Part shown: one piece after another, positions 45,059 through 53,736 of the stretch | How positions within the stretch are numbered: position 1 is the stretch's first letter | Layout: the number at the start of each line of letters is the position of its first letter | From: Dietzia massiliensis | GTDB taxonomy: Bacteria > Actinomycetota > Actinomycetes > Mycobacteriales > Mycobacteriaceae | NCBI RefSeq assembly: GCF_018390595.1 | Contig: NZ_JAHBAV010000009.1 | Span: 1-64,000, forward strand | Length of the DNA stretch: 64,000 nucleotides | Direction: 5' to 3' | The notes under the pieces: model-generated | The model's database searches: none | What the model was told of the DNA's origin: nothing | The model's input: only the letters and a program-made list of their open reading frames with translations | Made by a program: the position numbers and the translations under genes

Positions 45059-45064
45059 TAGGCT
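45059..45064 (+). promoter_or_regulatory. -10 element of leaderless HAD-like gene
   Basis: TAGGCT ends 6 nt before ATG 45071. Confidence 0.6.
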
Positions 45065-45070
45065 GTCCCC

Positions 45071-45481
45071 ATGCGTGGACTGATAGTCGACTACTTCGGC
45101 GTGCTGGACGGCACGGACGAGGACCGTGAGAACTGGCGGTCGATCCTGACCGGTGCGAGGGCCAACGATGTGCGCCTCGCCGTGCTGAGCAACGAACCCG
45201 AGGGGTCGGGCGCCGACCGCGTCCGCGAGGACGCCCGTGAGTACGGGATCGACCACGTGGTGCTCAGCGGCGCGATCGGCGTCGAGAAGCCCGAGCCGGA
45301 GGCCTTCCTCGAGGCCGCCCGCCGCCTCGAGCTCGAGCCGAGGGAGTGCGTGATGGTCGACGACGCGATCGAGAACATCCTCGGCGCGGTGCAGACCGGC
45401 ATGATCGGCGTGTTCTACCAGGTGTTCGATCGGGCGGCCGTGGAGATCCGCGGTCTGCTCGGGTTGGACGAGGCGGTCTGA
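45071..45481 (+). CDS. Capless HAD-like protein
   Basis: 136 residues, small for the family. Haloacid dehalogenase core only: motif I VDYFGVL (nucleophile Asp7 kept; the second Asp of DxD is Phe9), motif II VLSNEP, motif III Lys in VEKPEPEAF, motif IV MVDDAIENI. No room for a cap domain. Loss of the second Asp argues against ordinary phosphatase activity, although YihX-type members also lack it. Leaderless ATG 45071. The acyltransferase-like gene starts 4 nt after its stop, so they form an operon. Confidence 0.8.
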   Translation: MRGLIVDYFGVLDGTDEDRENWRSILTGARANDVRLAVLSNEPEGSGADRVREDAREYGIDHVVLSGAIGVEKPEPEAFLEAARRLELEPRECVMVDDAIENILGAVQTGMIGVFYQVFDRAAVEIRGLLGLDEAV

Positions 45482-45485
45482 CGCC

Positions 45486-46883
45486 GTGGCGACCAGGCTG
45501 GCCACCGCGGACGCGGACCTGCTCCTCGGGGACCCCGCGCGTTCCCGGAGCCGGCACTCGTGTTCGTTGGCCCTGGTCGCCCGCGACGAGCCGTGGGACA
45601 TCGACCGTGTCATGGAATTCGTCGACACGCGGCTGGCCGACGCGCCCCGCTACCGGCAGCGGATCCGCCAGGTCCCGTTCGGCCTGGCCAGGGCGGTCTG
45701 GGTCGACGACCCCGACTTCGACCTGAGCTTCCACGTCCGCCGGTCGGCGCTGCCGGCGCCGGGCGGGATGCGGCAGCTGGCCGACCTGGTGGCCAGATTG
45801 GTCGACAGGCCCCTCGAGGCGGATCGTCCGCTGTGGGAGCTGTACCTCATCGAGGGCCTGCCCGACGGCCGGTTGGCGATCCTCACCAAGACCCACCACG
45901 TCCTGCTGGGCGGGCCCAACGCCGTCGATCTGGCGCAGGTGCTCATGACCGACGAGCGCGTCTCCGCGGATGTCGACGAGGTCGCCACCTGGACGCCCGT
46001 GCCGTCACCCGGAGACGGGGTGCTGGTGCTGGACGCGCTCATGACCATCGCGACCGACCCCCTGGAGTTGGTCCGGCGTTCGGGACGCCTGGCGAACGCG
46101 CTGGAGCGCGCGACTCGTGGTCTCGTGGGGGCTGCCACGCTCTCCGTGTTGCGTCCCGGCGGGGGTCTGTCGGAGATGTTCCGCACCGCGCGCCCCCGGG
46201 GCAGCAGGGTCGGGCTCGCGTCGTTCCCGTTGTCCGAGGCGAGGGAGATCGCCCGGGCGCACTCCTGCAAGGTCAACGACGTGGTGCTCGCTGTCCTGTG
46301 CGGGGCGCTGCGGTCGTGGATCCTGTCCTGCGGTCATCCACTGTCGACGTCGGACAGCCTGCGCGCGATCGTCCCGATGGCCGTGACCGCCGAGGCCGAC
46401 GGCGCCGAGGCGCCGGGTGACGTCACGTCCGCGGAGATCGCCTCGGCGCTCATCGGTATGCCGGTGGGGGAGCCGAATCCCCGGATGCGGTTGGCGCAGA
46501 TCGCCCGCGAGGCCGCGACCCAGCGGTACCCGCGGGAGGCGGTCGGCGCCAAGTCCCTGGCCCGGCTCTCCGGGTTCGCCCCGCCCACCTTGCACGCGCT
46601 GGCGTCCCGGGCGGCGATCATGCTGCCGTCGGAGAGCTACGACCTGGTGGTGACCAACGCCCCCGGTCCGCAGCACAAGGTGTTCTGGGGCGACGGCGAG
46701 CTGGTCGAGGTCTACCCCGTCCCGGCGCTTCTCGAGGGCCAGGCGCTGGCCGTGTCCATGAGCAGTTACTCCGGCACCGTGTACTGCGGCTTCACCTCCG
46801 ACCGCCAGGCCGTCCCGGACGTCGAGGAGATCGGCGAGCTGATCGCGTCGGCCCTGGACGAGCTCGCCGGTTCCGCTGGCTGA
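45486..46883 (+). CDS. Wax ester synthase/diacylglycerol acyltransferase-like protein
   Basis: 465 residues from GTG 45486. WS/DGAT family, which makes storage triacylglycerol or wax esters from acyl-CoA. Family features include RPLWELYLIEGLPDGRLAILTKTHH, the FPLSEAREIARAHSCKVNDVVLAVLCGALRSWI segment and SRAAIMLPSESYDLVVTNAPGPQHKVFWGDGELVEVYPVPALLEGQALAVSMSSYSGTVYCGFTSDR. The catalytic HHxxxDG motif reads H137-H138-V-L-L-G142-G143: Asp is replaced by Gly. Position matches the tgs3 region (Rv3233c-Rv3234c), which is split in M. tuberculosis but one gene here. Activity therefore uncertain. Confidence 0.85.
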   Translation: MATRLATADADLLLGDPARSRSRHSCSLALVARDEPWDIDRVMEFVDTRLADAPRYRQRIRQVPFGLARAVWVDDPDFDLSFHVRRSALPAPGGMRQLADLVARLVDRPLEADRPLWELYLIEGLPDGRLAILTKTHHVLLGGPNAVDLAQVLMTDERVSADVDEVATWTPVPSPGDGVLVLDALMTIATDPLELVRRSGRLANALERATRGLVGAATLSVLRPGGGLSEMFRTARPRGSRVGLASFPLSEAREIARAHSCKVNDVVLAVLCGALRSWILSCGHPLSTSDSLRAIVPMAVTAEADGAEAPGDVTSAEIASALIGMPVGEPNPRMRLAQIAREAATQRYPREAVGAKSLARLSGFAPPTLHALASRAAIMLPSESYDLVVTNAPGPQHKVFWGDGELVEVYPVPALLEGQALAVSMSSYSGTVYCGFTSDRQAVPDVEEIGELIASALDELAGSAG

Positions 46884-46946
46884 CCGGAACCGGCCGATCC
46901 ACCGGCGCCCCCCAGTAACCGTCACCCGCCCCAGGAAGGCCCACCG

Positions 46947-47468
46947 ATGCGACTGTTCATCCCCGCCACGCTGACGATGCTCGAGACCCTGCTGGATGCG
47001 GGCGAGATGCCCGTGCGGAGCGGGACCGCGTTCGCGGCGACCCCCGCCCTGATCGAGTCGTACGCGGAGGGCGACATGGAGGAGATCGAGCACGTGGCGT
47101 TCCTCGAGGCCGCCCGCGCCTCCCTCCGCCTGCTCGGCGGCGAGCTCGACTCGGGGACGGCGCACGAGGCCCACCCGTACCGGCGTGTCGTGGTGAGCGC
47201 GGACGTGCCGGATGAGCAGGTCACGCCGCGCCCGGATCTCGACACCGCCGTCGTGCGCCTGACCGGTGGGACGGTCGCGATGGCCGACATCGCGGCCGTG
47301 CACGTGGACCTCGCGGGAGCGGTCGACCTGGTGCGAGACGCCGTCGAGGCGGTCGATCGGGCCGATCTCGGGGACGAGGACGCGGAGCTCACCGTGGGGG
47401 ACGCCCTCGACGTGGATCTGGCGTGGTACGACGCCGTGGAACTGCCGTTCCTGCTCACCCTGCTCTGA
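46947..47468 (+). CDS. DUF6912 family protein (Rv3231 type)
   Basis: 173 residues; AGGAAGG precedes ATG 46947. Begins MRLFIPATLTMLETLLDAGEMPVRSGTAFAATPALIESY, conserved in this locus in mycolic-acid bacteria; a second conserved part is HPYRRVVVSADVPDEQV. Acidic, no membrane segments, no recognisable active site. Function unknown. It lies between the acyltransferase-like gene and the reductase gene, all on the plus strand. Confidence 0.8.
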   Translation: MRLFIPATLTMLETLLDAGEMPVRSGTAFAATPALIESYAEGDMEEIEHVAFLEAARASLRLLGGELDSGTAHEAHPYRRVVVSADVPDEQVTPRPDLDTAVVRLTGGTVAMADIAAVHVDLAGAVDLVRDAVEAVDRADLGDEDAELTVGDALDVDLAWYDAVELPFLLTLL

Positions 47469-47495
47469 GGGCGACGGTATGGGCGTCGACGGCTT

Positions 47496-47513
47496 ACCTA
47501 CGCTACCGTAGGT
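47496..47513. promoter_or_regulatory. 18-bp palindromic operator before the reductase gene
   Basis: ACCTACG (47496-47502), 4-bp centre CTAC, CGTAGGT (47507-47513): perfect 7-bp arms. It overlaps possible -10 hexamers (TACGCT, TACCGT) 65-80 bp upstream of ATG 47577. Size and symmetry suit a TetR-type repressor. Confidence 0.6.
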
Positions 47514-47576
47514 TCATCTTCTGGCAGCGTCGGTCCGATCCCCGGGCCGCGGGTGGCCGGACGCGAGGAGGCACCA

Positions 47577-48695
47577 ATGTCCGAGTCGAAGAGCGGGCTC
47601 AGTCGCATCATGCGGGCGGCGGCCGCGCGGGTCCCCGAGCCCCGGGGCGCGCGTCGGTTCCTCAACCGTCTGACGCACCCACTGCGCATGGACGACTACT
47701 CGTCGCTCATCTACCCACTGTGGTCCGCGCGGGAGCTGCGCGGCGAGATCGTCTCCGTGCGTCGCGAGGCCGACGACGCGGTGACGCTCGTCATCAAGCC
47801 GGGGTGGGGCGCCACCCCGGAGTACCGCCCGGGCCAGTATCTGGGGATCGGTGTGCTGCTCAACGGCCGTTGGACGTGGCGGTCGTACTCGCTGACCTCG
47901 GCGCCCACGAGCGGTCGTGGCGAGTACTCGGTGACCGTCAAGGCGATGCCGGAGGGCCTGCTGAGCAATCACATCGTCGGCACCGTCGAGCCGGGCACCA
48001 TCGTCCGGTTGCAGGCCCCGGCCGGTGACTTCCACCTGCCCTCCCCGACTCCGGACAAGCTGATGTTCGTCACCGCCGGGTCGGGCATCACGCCCGTGAT
48101 GGGCATGCTGCGGTCGCTGGACCGGCGCTCGGCCGACGAGCGGTTCCCCGACGTGGTCCACGTCCACTCCATCCGCGACCGTGAGGACGCGCTGTTCCAC
48201 GACGAGCTGCTCGCGTTGGAGCGCACCCAGCCCGGGTACACCCTCCACCTGCGGGTGACCAGCGAGGAGGGCCGTATCAACGCCGAGCAGATGGCGGCGC
48301 TGGTGCCGGACTGGTCCGAGCGGCCCACGTGGGCCTGCGGTCCGTCGGCGATGCTCGACGAACTGACCGAGCACTTCGAGGCCTCGGGGCGCGACGACCT
48401 GCACGTCGAGAGGTTCACCGTGGACCGCAACGCGGGCGCCTCGGGCGGGACGGTCAAGTACGGCTCCACCGGCAAGACCGTCGAACTCGACGGGGCCACG
48501 ACGATCCTCGAGGGCGGGGAGAGCGTCGGCGTGCAGATGCCGTTCGGGTGTCGCATGGGCATCTGCCAGACCTGCGTCGTGGGCCTGGACGAGGGGCACG
48601 TGCGGGACCTGCGCAACGGCACCGATCACGGCCCGGGCGAGCGGATCCAGACGTGCGTGTCGGTCGCGCTGGGGGACGTCGAGCTCAAGCTCTGA
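47577..48695 (+). CDS. Flavin/2Fe-2S oxidoreductase (Rv3230c type desaturase reductase)
   Basis: 372 residues from ATG 47577 with GAGGAGG at 47564-47570. Order: about 55 residues of N-terminal membrane-associating segment (YSSLIYPLW), FAD/FMN domain (RPGQYLGIGVLLNGRWTWRSYSLTS), NAD(P)H domain (LMFVTAGSGITPVMGMLRSL; TWACGPSAMLDEL) and C-terminal plant-type 2Fe-2S ferredoxin with cysteines in FGCRMGICQTCVVGLDEG and IQTC. In M. tuberculosis Rv3230c feeds electrons to the stearoyl-CoA desaturase DesA3 encoded next to it. Here no desaturase follows; rsgA comes next on the other strand. Confidence 0.9.
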   Translation: MSESKSGLSRIMRAAAARVPEPRGARRFLNRLTHPLRMDDYSSLIYPLWSARELRGEIVSVRREADDAVTLVIKPGWGATPEYRPGQYLGIGVLLNGRWTWRSYSLTSAPTSGRGEYSVTVKAMPEGLLSNHIVGTVEPGTIVRLQAPAGDFHLPSPTPDKLMFVTAGSGITPVMGMLRSLDRRSADERFPDVVHVHSIRDREDALFHDELLALERTQPGYTLHLRVTSEEGRINAEQMAALVPDWSERPTWACGPSAMLDELTEHFEASGRDDLHVERFTVDRNAGASGGTVKYGSTGKTVELDGATTILEGGESVGVQMPFGCRMGICQTCVVGLDEGHVRDLRNGTDHGPGERIQTCVSVALGDVELKL

Positions 48696-48696
48696 C

Positions 48697-48739
48697 GCCG
48701 CCCGGCGCCCGCCGCGGGCCCGCGCCGCCCGGCGCCCGC
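48697..48739. repeat. 16-bp direct repeat between convergent genes
   Basis: CGCCGCCCGGCGCCCG occurs at 48697-48712 and again at 48724-48739, between the reductase and rsgA stops. Each copy can also fold on itself (CGCCGGGCG type), so it may act in termination. Confidence 0.6.
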
Positions 48740-48756
48740 GTGCCCGTGGCGGCGCG

Positions 48757-49806
48757 TCAGTCCTGGTCCAGTCCCAGCGCCCAGGGGTCGTTGGACTGCA
48801 GCGCCCCGAGCAGCTCGCGCACGGCCATCGCCCGTCGGTGCACGGCCGGATCGTCGATGGCGTCGAACGCGCACTCGGGGTCGGCCGGCGGTCCCTGGTG
48901 GGTGCACCCGCGTGGGCAGTCCGCCGCGATCTCGTCGAGGTCGGAGAACGCGGCCACCACGTCGTCGGGCGAGACATGTGCCAGTCCGAAACTGCGGATG
49001 CCGGGCGTGTCCACCACCCAGCCGCCGGCGGCCAGTTCGAGCGCGACCGACTGGGTGGACGTGTGCCGGCCCTTCCCGACGCCGGAGACCACGCCCGTCG
49101 CCCTGTCCGCGTCGGGGACCAGGCGGTTGACCAACGTCGATTTGCCGACCCCGGAGTGCCCGATCATCGCGGAGATCCGGCCGTCGATCACGGCGTGGAG
49201 ATCGTCCAGCTCGTCGTCGACCCCCACCCGCAGGACCGGCACGTCGAGGGCGGCGAACTCGGCGGCGAACGCGGACGGGTCGTCGAGGTCGCCCTTGGTC
49301 AGGCACAGGACCGGTTCCAGCCCGCCGGTGTAGGCGGCCACGAGCGCGCGGGCGACGAATCCGGCGCGGGGCGGCGGGTCGGCCACGGCGACCACGATGA
49401 GCAGCAGTTCGGCGTTGGCCACAACGACGCGCTCGTAGGGGTCGGAGTCGTCGGCGGTGCGACGCAACACGGTGGAGCGGTCCTCGACGCGCACGATGCG
49501 GGTGAGGGTGTCGCGCGCGCCGGACAGGTCACCGACCACGCCCACACGGTCACCCACCACCACGGGCGTGCGGCCCAGTTCGCGCGCCCGCATGGCGACG
49601 ACGCGGGTGCCGGCGCTGTGCCCGGGTCCGTCGTCGAGCAGCACGCACCCCCACCGGCCGCGGTCGACGGCGACGACCATCGCGGCGGCCGCGTCGTCGT
49701 GGCTGGGCCGGCGCTTGGTGCGCGGGCGCGACCCCTTGCCGGGCCTGATCCGGACGTCGGATTCGTCCCACCCGCGTGCGCCGCCCGCGCCCCGTCCGCT
49801 CGGCAT
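48757..49806 (-). CDS. rsgA: Ribosome small-subunit GTPase RsgA
   Basis: 349 residues. Circularly permuted GTPase that helps 30S subunit maturation. N-terminal OB-fold (residues 45-125), then the permuted G motifs in the order G4 LTKGDL, G1 GHSGVGKST, G2/G3 VSGVGKGRHTST ... VVDTPGIRSFG, and a C-terminal zinc-binding segment DCPRGCTHQGPPADPECAF (Cys-x5-Cys-x-His-x... Cys). Starts 10 nt after the aroA stop, forming an aroA-rsgA operon as in Rv3227-Rv3228. Confidence 0.95.
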   Translation of the reverse strand: MPSGRGAGGARGWDESDVRIRPGKGSRPRTKRRPSHDDAAAAMVVAVDRGRWGCVLLDDGPGHSAGTRVVAMRARELGRTPVVVGDRVGVVGDLSGARDTLTRIVRVEDRSTVLRRTADDSDPYERVVVANAELLLIVVAVADPPPRAGFVARALVAAYTGGLEPVLCLTKGDLDDPSAFAAEFAALDVPVLRVGVDDELDDLHAVIDGRISAMIGHSGVGKSTLVNRLVPDADRATGVVSGVGKGRHTSTQSVALELAAGGWVVDTPGIRSFGLAHVSPDDVVAAFSDLDEIAADCPRGCTHQGPPADPECAFDAIDDPAVHRRAMAVRELLGALQSNDPWALGLDQD

Positions 49807-49815
49807 GGCGGTCCG

Positions 49816-51117
49816 TCAGCCCCGTCCGGCGAGCATGTCGGCCCACAGGGTGGTGAAGCCGGGCAGAGTCTTGGAGGTGCACCCGATGTCGTCGACCTCG
49901 ACACCCGGCACGACCAGTCCGACGATGGCGCCGGCGGTGGCCATGCGGTGGTCGGCGTAGGCGCGCCACGGGGCACCGCGCAGGGGCGAGGGGGAGATCT
50001 CGAGGCCGTCGTCGAGCTCGGTGACGCCGCAACCGACGGCGCCCAGCTCGGCGGCCAGCGCGGCGAGGCGGTCGGTCTCGTGGCCGCGCAGGTGCGCGAT
50101 CCCCGTGAGGCGCGACGGGCCGTCGGCCAGGGCGCACAGCGCGGCGACGGTGGGGGTGAGCTCGCCGACGGCGGACAGGTCCCGGTCGACGGGGGAGAGG
50201 CGGGAGGGGCCGACGACGACGAGGGTGCCGTGGTCCGCACCGTCGGCGATCTCGAGGGTCACGGACGCGCCCATGGCCCGCAGGATGTCGCGGATGGCGT
50301 CGCCGGGCTGGGTCGTGGTGGCGGGCCAGTGCGGGACGCGGACGGTTCCGCCGGTGACCGCCGCGGCGGCCAGGAACGGGGTGGCGTTGGACAGGTCGGG
50401 CTCGACGACACGGTCGACGGCCGCGATCGGGCCGGGGGCGACCCGCCATGACGACGGGGTCGGCTGTTCGACGGTGACGCCGGACTCGCGGAGCATCGCC
50501 AGCGTCATCTCGATGTGCGGTCCGGACGGGACGGGCGAGGCCCCCACGTGGACGAGGTCGACGCCCTCGTCGAAGCGGGCGGCCGAGAGCAGTAGGCCGG
50601 AGACGAACTGCGAGGAGGCCGAGGCGTCCATCTCGACGCGGCCGCCGCGCAGGGACCCCGTGCCCGAGACGGTGAAGGGCAGGCGCTCGCCGTCGATCTC
50701 GGCTCCGAGGGCCCGCAGCGCGTCGAGCACCGTGGACTGCGGGCGCACCCGGGCGGCGGGGTCGCCGTCGAAGGTCGAGGGGCCGGTGGCGAGCGCGGCG
50801 ATCGGCGGGACGAAGCGCATGACCGTCCCGGCCAGCCCGCACTGGACGTCGCCACCGCGAAGCGGCCCCGGAGTGATGAGCAGGTCGGTGTCGTCGGGCC
50901 CGAGGGCCCCCGACGGGCCCTCGATGCGAGCGCCCAGGGACAGTAGGGCGCCGATCATGAGGTCGGTGTCCCGGCTGCGCAGGGTGCCGGTCAGGCGGGA
51001 GGGGCCGTCGGCCAGGGCGGCGAGGGGGAGGGCGCGGTTGGTCAGCGACTTGGACCCGGGGACTATGACGTCGGCGTCCACGGGGGCTGCGGCGACGGGG
51101 GCGCTCCAATGGCTCAC
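49816..51117 (-). CDS. aroA: 3-phosphoshikimate 1-carboxyvinyltransferase (EPSP synthase)
   Basis: 433 residues from GTG 51117. Joins shikimate-3-phosphate and PEP in aromatic amino-acid synthesis. N-terminal [22 protein letters not shown], then [18 protein letters not shown] (LFLGNAGTAMRPL equivalent; the class I/II motif is degenerate here), [64 protein letters not shown] and [16 protein letters not shown] are recognisable. A GACAAT hexamer sits 6 nt before the start. Divergent from the SRAP gene, with 58 bp between the two start codons. Confidence 0.94.
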   Translation of the reverse strand: MSHWSAPVAAAPVDADVIVPGSKSLTNRALPLAALADGPSRLTGTLRSRDTDLMIGALLSLGARIEGPSGALGPDDTDLLITPGPLRGGDVQCGLAGTVMRFVPPIAALATGPSTFDGDPAARVRPQSTVLDALRALGAEIDGERLPFTVSGTGSLRGGRVEMDASASSQFVSGLLLSAARFDEGVDLVHVGASPVPSGPHIEMTLAMLRESGVTVEQPTPSSWRVAPGPIAAVDRVVEPDLSNATPFLAAAAVTGGTVRVPHWPATTTQPGDAIRDILRAMGASVTLEIADGADHGTLVVVGPSRLSPVDRDLSAVGELTPTVAALCALADGPSRLTGIAHLRGHETDRLAALAAELGAVGCGVTELDDGLEISPSPLRGAPWRAYADHRMATAGAIVGLVVPGVEVDDIGCTSKTLPGFTTLWADMLAGRG

Positions 51118-51123
51118 CCGGCC

Positions 51124-51129
51124 ATTGTC
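51124..51129 (-). promoter_or_regulatory. -10-like element of leaderless aroA
   Basis: GACAAT on the minus strand, 6 nt before GTG 51117. Confidence 0.4.
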
Positions 51130-51163
51130 GCCCATCGCGGGCGCTCCCGGCGGATCCGGGTGC

Positions 51164-51169
51164 GAGGAT
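51164..51169 (+). promoter_or_regulatory. -10-like element of leaderless SRAP gene
   Basis: GAGGAT, 6 nt before ATG 51176. Confidence 0.4.
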
Positions 51170-51175
51170 GTCGGC

Positions 51176-51979
51176 ATGTGTGGACGCTTCTCGCTCTCTT
51201 CGGACCCGGCGCAGCTCGCGCTGGAACTGGACGCGGTGGACGAGGCGTCCGCGCCGCCCGTCGGCCTCCACCCGGACACCGCGCCGCCGACGCCGCGGTT
51301 CAACATCGCGCCCACCACCACCGTCCCGGTGCTCACGCTGGACGCGCCGCGCGAGAGCCTCGACGAGGCCGTCGGCCCCACCGCCCCGCGGCGGGTGCTG
51401 CGGGCCATGCGGTGGGGGCTGGTCCCGTCGTGGACCAAGGAGTCCCAGCGCCTGCCCACGCTGTTCAACGCCCGCGTGGAGACCGCGGCGTCCAAGCCGG
51501 CGTTCCGCGCCGCCGTCGCCCGCCGGCACTGCGTGGTCCCGATGGACGGCTGGTACGAGTGGGTACCCGGTGAACCCGCCGCCCCGGGCGCCAAGGCGGG
51601 GCCCAAGCAGCCGTACTTCATGAGCCTGCCGGGCGACCGCGGTCTGCTGATGGCCGGGCTGTGGGAGGCGCGGCGCGACCCGGTCGACCCGTCCGTCACC
51701 CAGTTGTCGTGCACGATCCTCACCACCGAGGCGCTGGGCCCGCTGCGGCGGGTCCACGACCGGATGCCGCTGGCCGTCCACCCGGACCTGGTGGCGGACT
51801 GGCTCGATCCCGCCGTTATCGGTGACCCGCGTGCGCTGGTCGACGGCGCGGGCGGGGATCTCGGGGAGTGGGCCGAGTCGGTGGAGATCCGCCCGGTCTC
51901 CCGGGCGGTGTCGAACGTCCGGAACGAGGGGCCGGAGCTCGTCAGGCCCGTCGATCCCACCGAGGGGATGCTGTTCTAG
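51176..51979 (+). CDS. SOS response-associated peptidase-type abasic-site protein (SRAP/YedK)
   Basis: 267 residues from ATG 51176, so that Cys2 follows the initiator Met (MCGRFSL), as needed for its catalytic thiazolidine link to abasic sites in single-stranded [55 protein letters not shown] (catalytic Glu), [19 protein letters not shown] (catalytic His) are the hallmarks. Orthologue of Rv3226c. Its last 4 bp overlap the end of the convergent ybaK-like gene. Confidence 0.94.
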   Translation: MCGRFSLSSDPAQLALELDAVDEASAPPVGLHPDTAPPTPRFNIAPTTTVPVLTLDAPRESLDEAVGPTAPRRVLRAMRWGLVPSWTKESQRLPTLFNARVETAASKPAFRAAVARRHCVVPMDGWYEWVPGEPAAPGAKAGPKQPYFMSLPGDRGLLMAGLWEARRDPVDPSVTQLSCTILTTEALGPLRRVHDRMPLAVHPDLVADWLDPAVIGDPRALVDGAGGDLGEWAESVEIRPVSRAVSNVRNEGPELVRPVDPTEGMLF

Positions 51980-52530
51980 CGGGACGTCGTGACCGGGGCG
52001 GTCACCGCGGCGGTCACCCGGACCAGCTCCGCGGGGTCGAGTTCGATCTCCCAACCGCGCCGTCCGGCGCTGCACAGGACCGTGCGGTGACCGAGCGCGG
52101 AGGCGTCGACCACCGTGGCCAGGGGGCGCTTCTGGCCGACGGGGGAGACGCCACCCACCACGTAGCCCGTGGTCTTCTCGGCGACGTCGACCGGCGCGAG
52201 CGTGGCTCTACCGCACCCGAGGGCGGCGGCCGCGGCCTTGAGGTCGAGCGAGGAGGTCACCGGCAGCACCGCCACCGCCAGCGCGAGGCGGGAACCCGCC
52301 GGCGGCCGCCCGGTCGCCAGGACGAGGGTCTTGAACACCCGGTCGGCGTCCACCCCCAGGCGCTCGCCCATCACGCGGGCGGCCTCGTCGCCGTATGCGG
52401 TCTCACCGCTCGCGTCGTAGGTGTGGACCTCGTGGGCGACCCCGGCGGCCCGCAGCGCGGCGATCGCGGGGGTCGCCGCGGCACCGCCGCGTCCACCCGC
52501 CGCGGCACCGCGACCGCTCTTCCTGCCCAC
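51976..52530 (-). CDS. ybaK: YbaK-type Cys-tRNA(Pro)/aminoacyl-tRNA deacylase
   Basis: 184 residues from GTG 52530. Editing-domain protein that removes wrongly attached amino acids from tRNA(Pro). Conserved: YGDEAARVMGERLGVDADRVFKTLVL, LPVTSSLDLKAAAAALG, TTGYVVGGVSPVGQKRPLATVVDAS and SAGRRGWEIELDPAELVRV. The N-terminal 20 residues are Gly/Ala/Arg-rich and dispensable-looking. TACGCT lies 8 nt before the start. Divergent from sigH. Confidence 0.9.
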   Translation of the reverse strand: MGRKSGRGAAAGGRGGAAATPAIAALRAAGVAHEVHTYDASGETAYGDEAARVMGERLGVDADRVFKTLVLATGRPPAGSRLALAVAVLPVTSSLDLKAAAAALGCGRATLAPVDVAEKTTGYVVGGVSPVGQKRPLATVVDASALGHRTVLCSAGRRGWEIELDPAELVRVTAAVTAPVTTSR

Positions 52531-52538
52531 GGTGGACC

Positions 52539-52544
52539 AGCGTA
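52539..52544 (-). promoter_or_regulatory. -10 element of leaderless ybaK
   Basis: TACGCT on the minus strand, 8 nt before GTG 52530. Confidence 0.45.
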
Positions 52545-52559
52545 GTGCCCTGACGCTTT

Positions 52560-52585
52560 GGAATACGGGTGCGGCGGTCCGCGTT
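52560..52585 (+). promoter_or_regulatory. SigH/SigR-type autoregulatory promoter of sigH
   Basis: GGAAT (52560-52564), 18-bp spacer, GTT (52583-52585): exactly the GGAAT-N18-GTT pattern recognised by the Streptomyces SigR / mycobacterial SigH family. Predicted start about 52593, leader about 43 nt before ATG 52636. Confidence 0.75.
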
Positions 52586-52635
52586 GTTCCTGGGCGAGTG
52601 CCCCGGGATGGTCCGGGGACGGGAAGGAGGGTGCG

Positions 52636-53313
52636 ATGCGGACCGCGGTCCTCGACGCCCCGGATGTGCGGTTAGACTCCGGGACATCGACAGGTGAGGA
52701 GTTCCGGTTGCCGACCGAGTTGCAGCCCGACGAGGCCGACCAGCGCGCCGAGCAGTTCGAGGAGCTGGCCATGCCACTGCTCGACCAGCTGTACGGCGCC
52801 GCCTTGCGGATGACCAGGAATCCCGCCGATGCCGAGGACCTGGTGCAGGAGGCCTACGCCAAGGCGTTCGCCGGCTTCCACTCGTTCAAGCCGGGGACGA
52901 ACTTCCGGGCCTGGATGCACCGCATCCTCACCAACGCCTACATCAACCACTACCGCAAGCGGCAGCGGCAGCCCGCGCAGTACCCGACCGACGAGATCAC
53001 CGACTGGCAGCTCGCCGCGGCGGCCGAGCACACCTCGACGGGGCTGCGGTCGGCCGAGGTCGAGGCCATGGAGCTGTTGCCGGACGACGAGATCCGTGCG
53101 GCTCTGGCCGAGCTCCCCGAGGAGTTCCGGATGGCCGTCTACTACGCCGACGTGCAGGATCTGCCGTACAAGGAGATCGCCGAGATCATGGACACCCCCC
53201 TGGGGACCGTGATGTCGCGTCTGCACCGCGGCCGCAAGCAGTTGCGGGAGCTTCTGCGCGACGTGGCCGCCGAGCGCGGCTTCGGCCGTGACCGTGAGGA
53301 GGGGGCGAAGTGA
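52636..53313 (+). CDS. sigH: Redox/heat-stress ECF sigma factor SigH
   Basis: 225 residues from ATG 52636, preceded by GGAGGG. Region 2 ([60 protein letters not shown] region in order) and region 4 ([44 protein letters not shown] parts) are nearly identical to M. tuberculosis SigH. Directs thioredoxin and protease genes upon disulfide stress. Held inactive by RshA, whose gene overlaps the sigH stop. Upstream GGAAT/GTT promoter implies positive autoregulation. Confidence 0.95.
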   Translation: MRTAVLDAPDVRLDSGTSTGEEFRLPTELQPDEADQRAEQFEELAMPLLDQLYGAALRMTRNPADAEDLVQEAYAKAFAGFHSFKPGTNFRAWMHRILTNAYINHYRKRQRQPAQYPTDEITDWQLAAAAEHTSTGLRSAEVEAMELLPDDEIRAALAELPEEFRMAVYYADVQDLPYKEIAEIMDTPLGTVMSRLHRGRKQLRELLRDVAAERGFGRDREEGAK

Positions 53314-53639
53314 TGAAGGAGCACGATCCGCGCCTCGACGAGATCGACTGTCGCGACGCGATGCGCGACCTCTCACTGCTCGTGGACCTCGAGTGCGATG
53401 ACGCCTGCCGTTCGCGCCTCGAGCATCATCTCGCCGGCTGCCCGGACTGCCGGGAGATGTTCCTGTCGGAGCGTCGTCTCAAGGCCAAGCTCTCGAGCTC
53501 GTGTTGCGAGAAGGCGCCGTCGGGCCTGCGAGAGCGTCTCATGGTGGAGATCCGGCGTACGACGGTGACCACGACGGACGTCGACGGCACGACCGTCGTG
53601 CACCAGCGCACGACGGTGGAGCGGCGCGACCTCACCTGA
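53310..53639 (+). CDS. rshA: Zinc-binding anti-sigma factor RshA
   Basis: 109 residues from GTG 53310 (ATG 53313 also possible), overlapping the sigH stop. The ZAS zinc motif His40-x3-Cys44-x2-Cys47 is present ([10 protein letters not shown]), plus extra cysteines at 14, 29, 33 and a CC pair near 65. Oxidation ejects zinc and frees SigH in this family. The C-terminal part ([19 protein letters not shown]) is Thr/Val-rich and longer than usual. Same pair as Rv3223c-Rv3221A. Confidence 0.92.
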   Translation: MMKEHDPRLDEIDCRDAMRDLSLLVDLECDDACRSRLEHHLAGCPDCREMFLSERRLKAKLSSSCCEKAPSGLRERLMVEIRRTTVTTTDVDGTTVVHQRTTVERRDLT

Positions 53640-53677
53640 CCGGCCGGGCGGTCGACGTCACGGCCGCGCCGGACACG

Positions 53678-53718
53678 GACGAAGGGGCGGGCACCTGTTC
53701 GGTGCCCGCCCCTTCGTC
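53678..53718. terminator. Bidirectional terminator between rshA and bL37 gene
   Basis: Perfect 18-bp arms (53678-53695 and 53701-53718) and a TGTTC loop. Confidence 0.8.
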
Positions 53719-53736
53719 GTTCGTGCGTTCCCGAAC

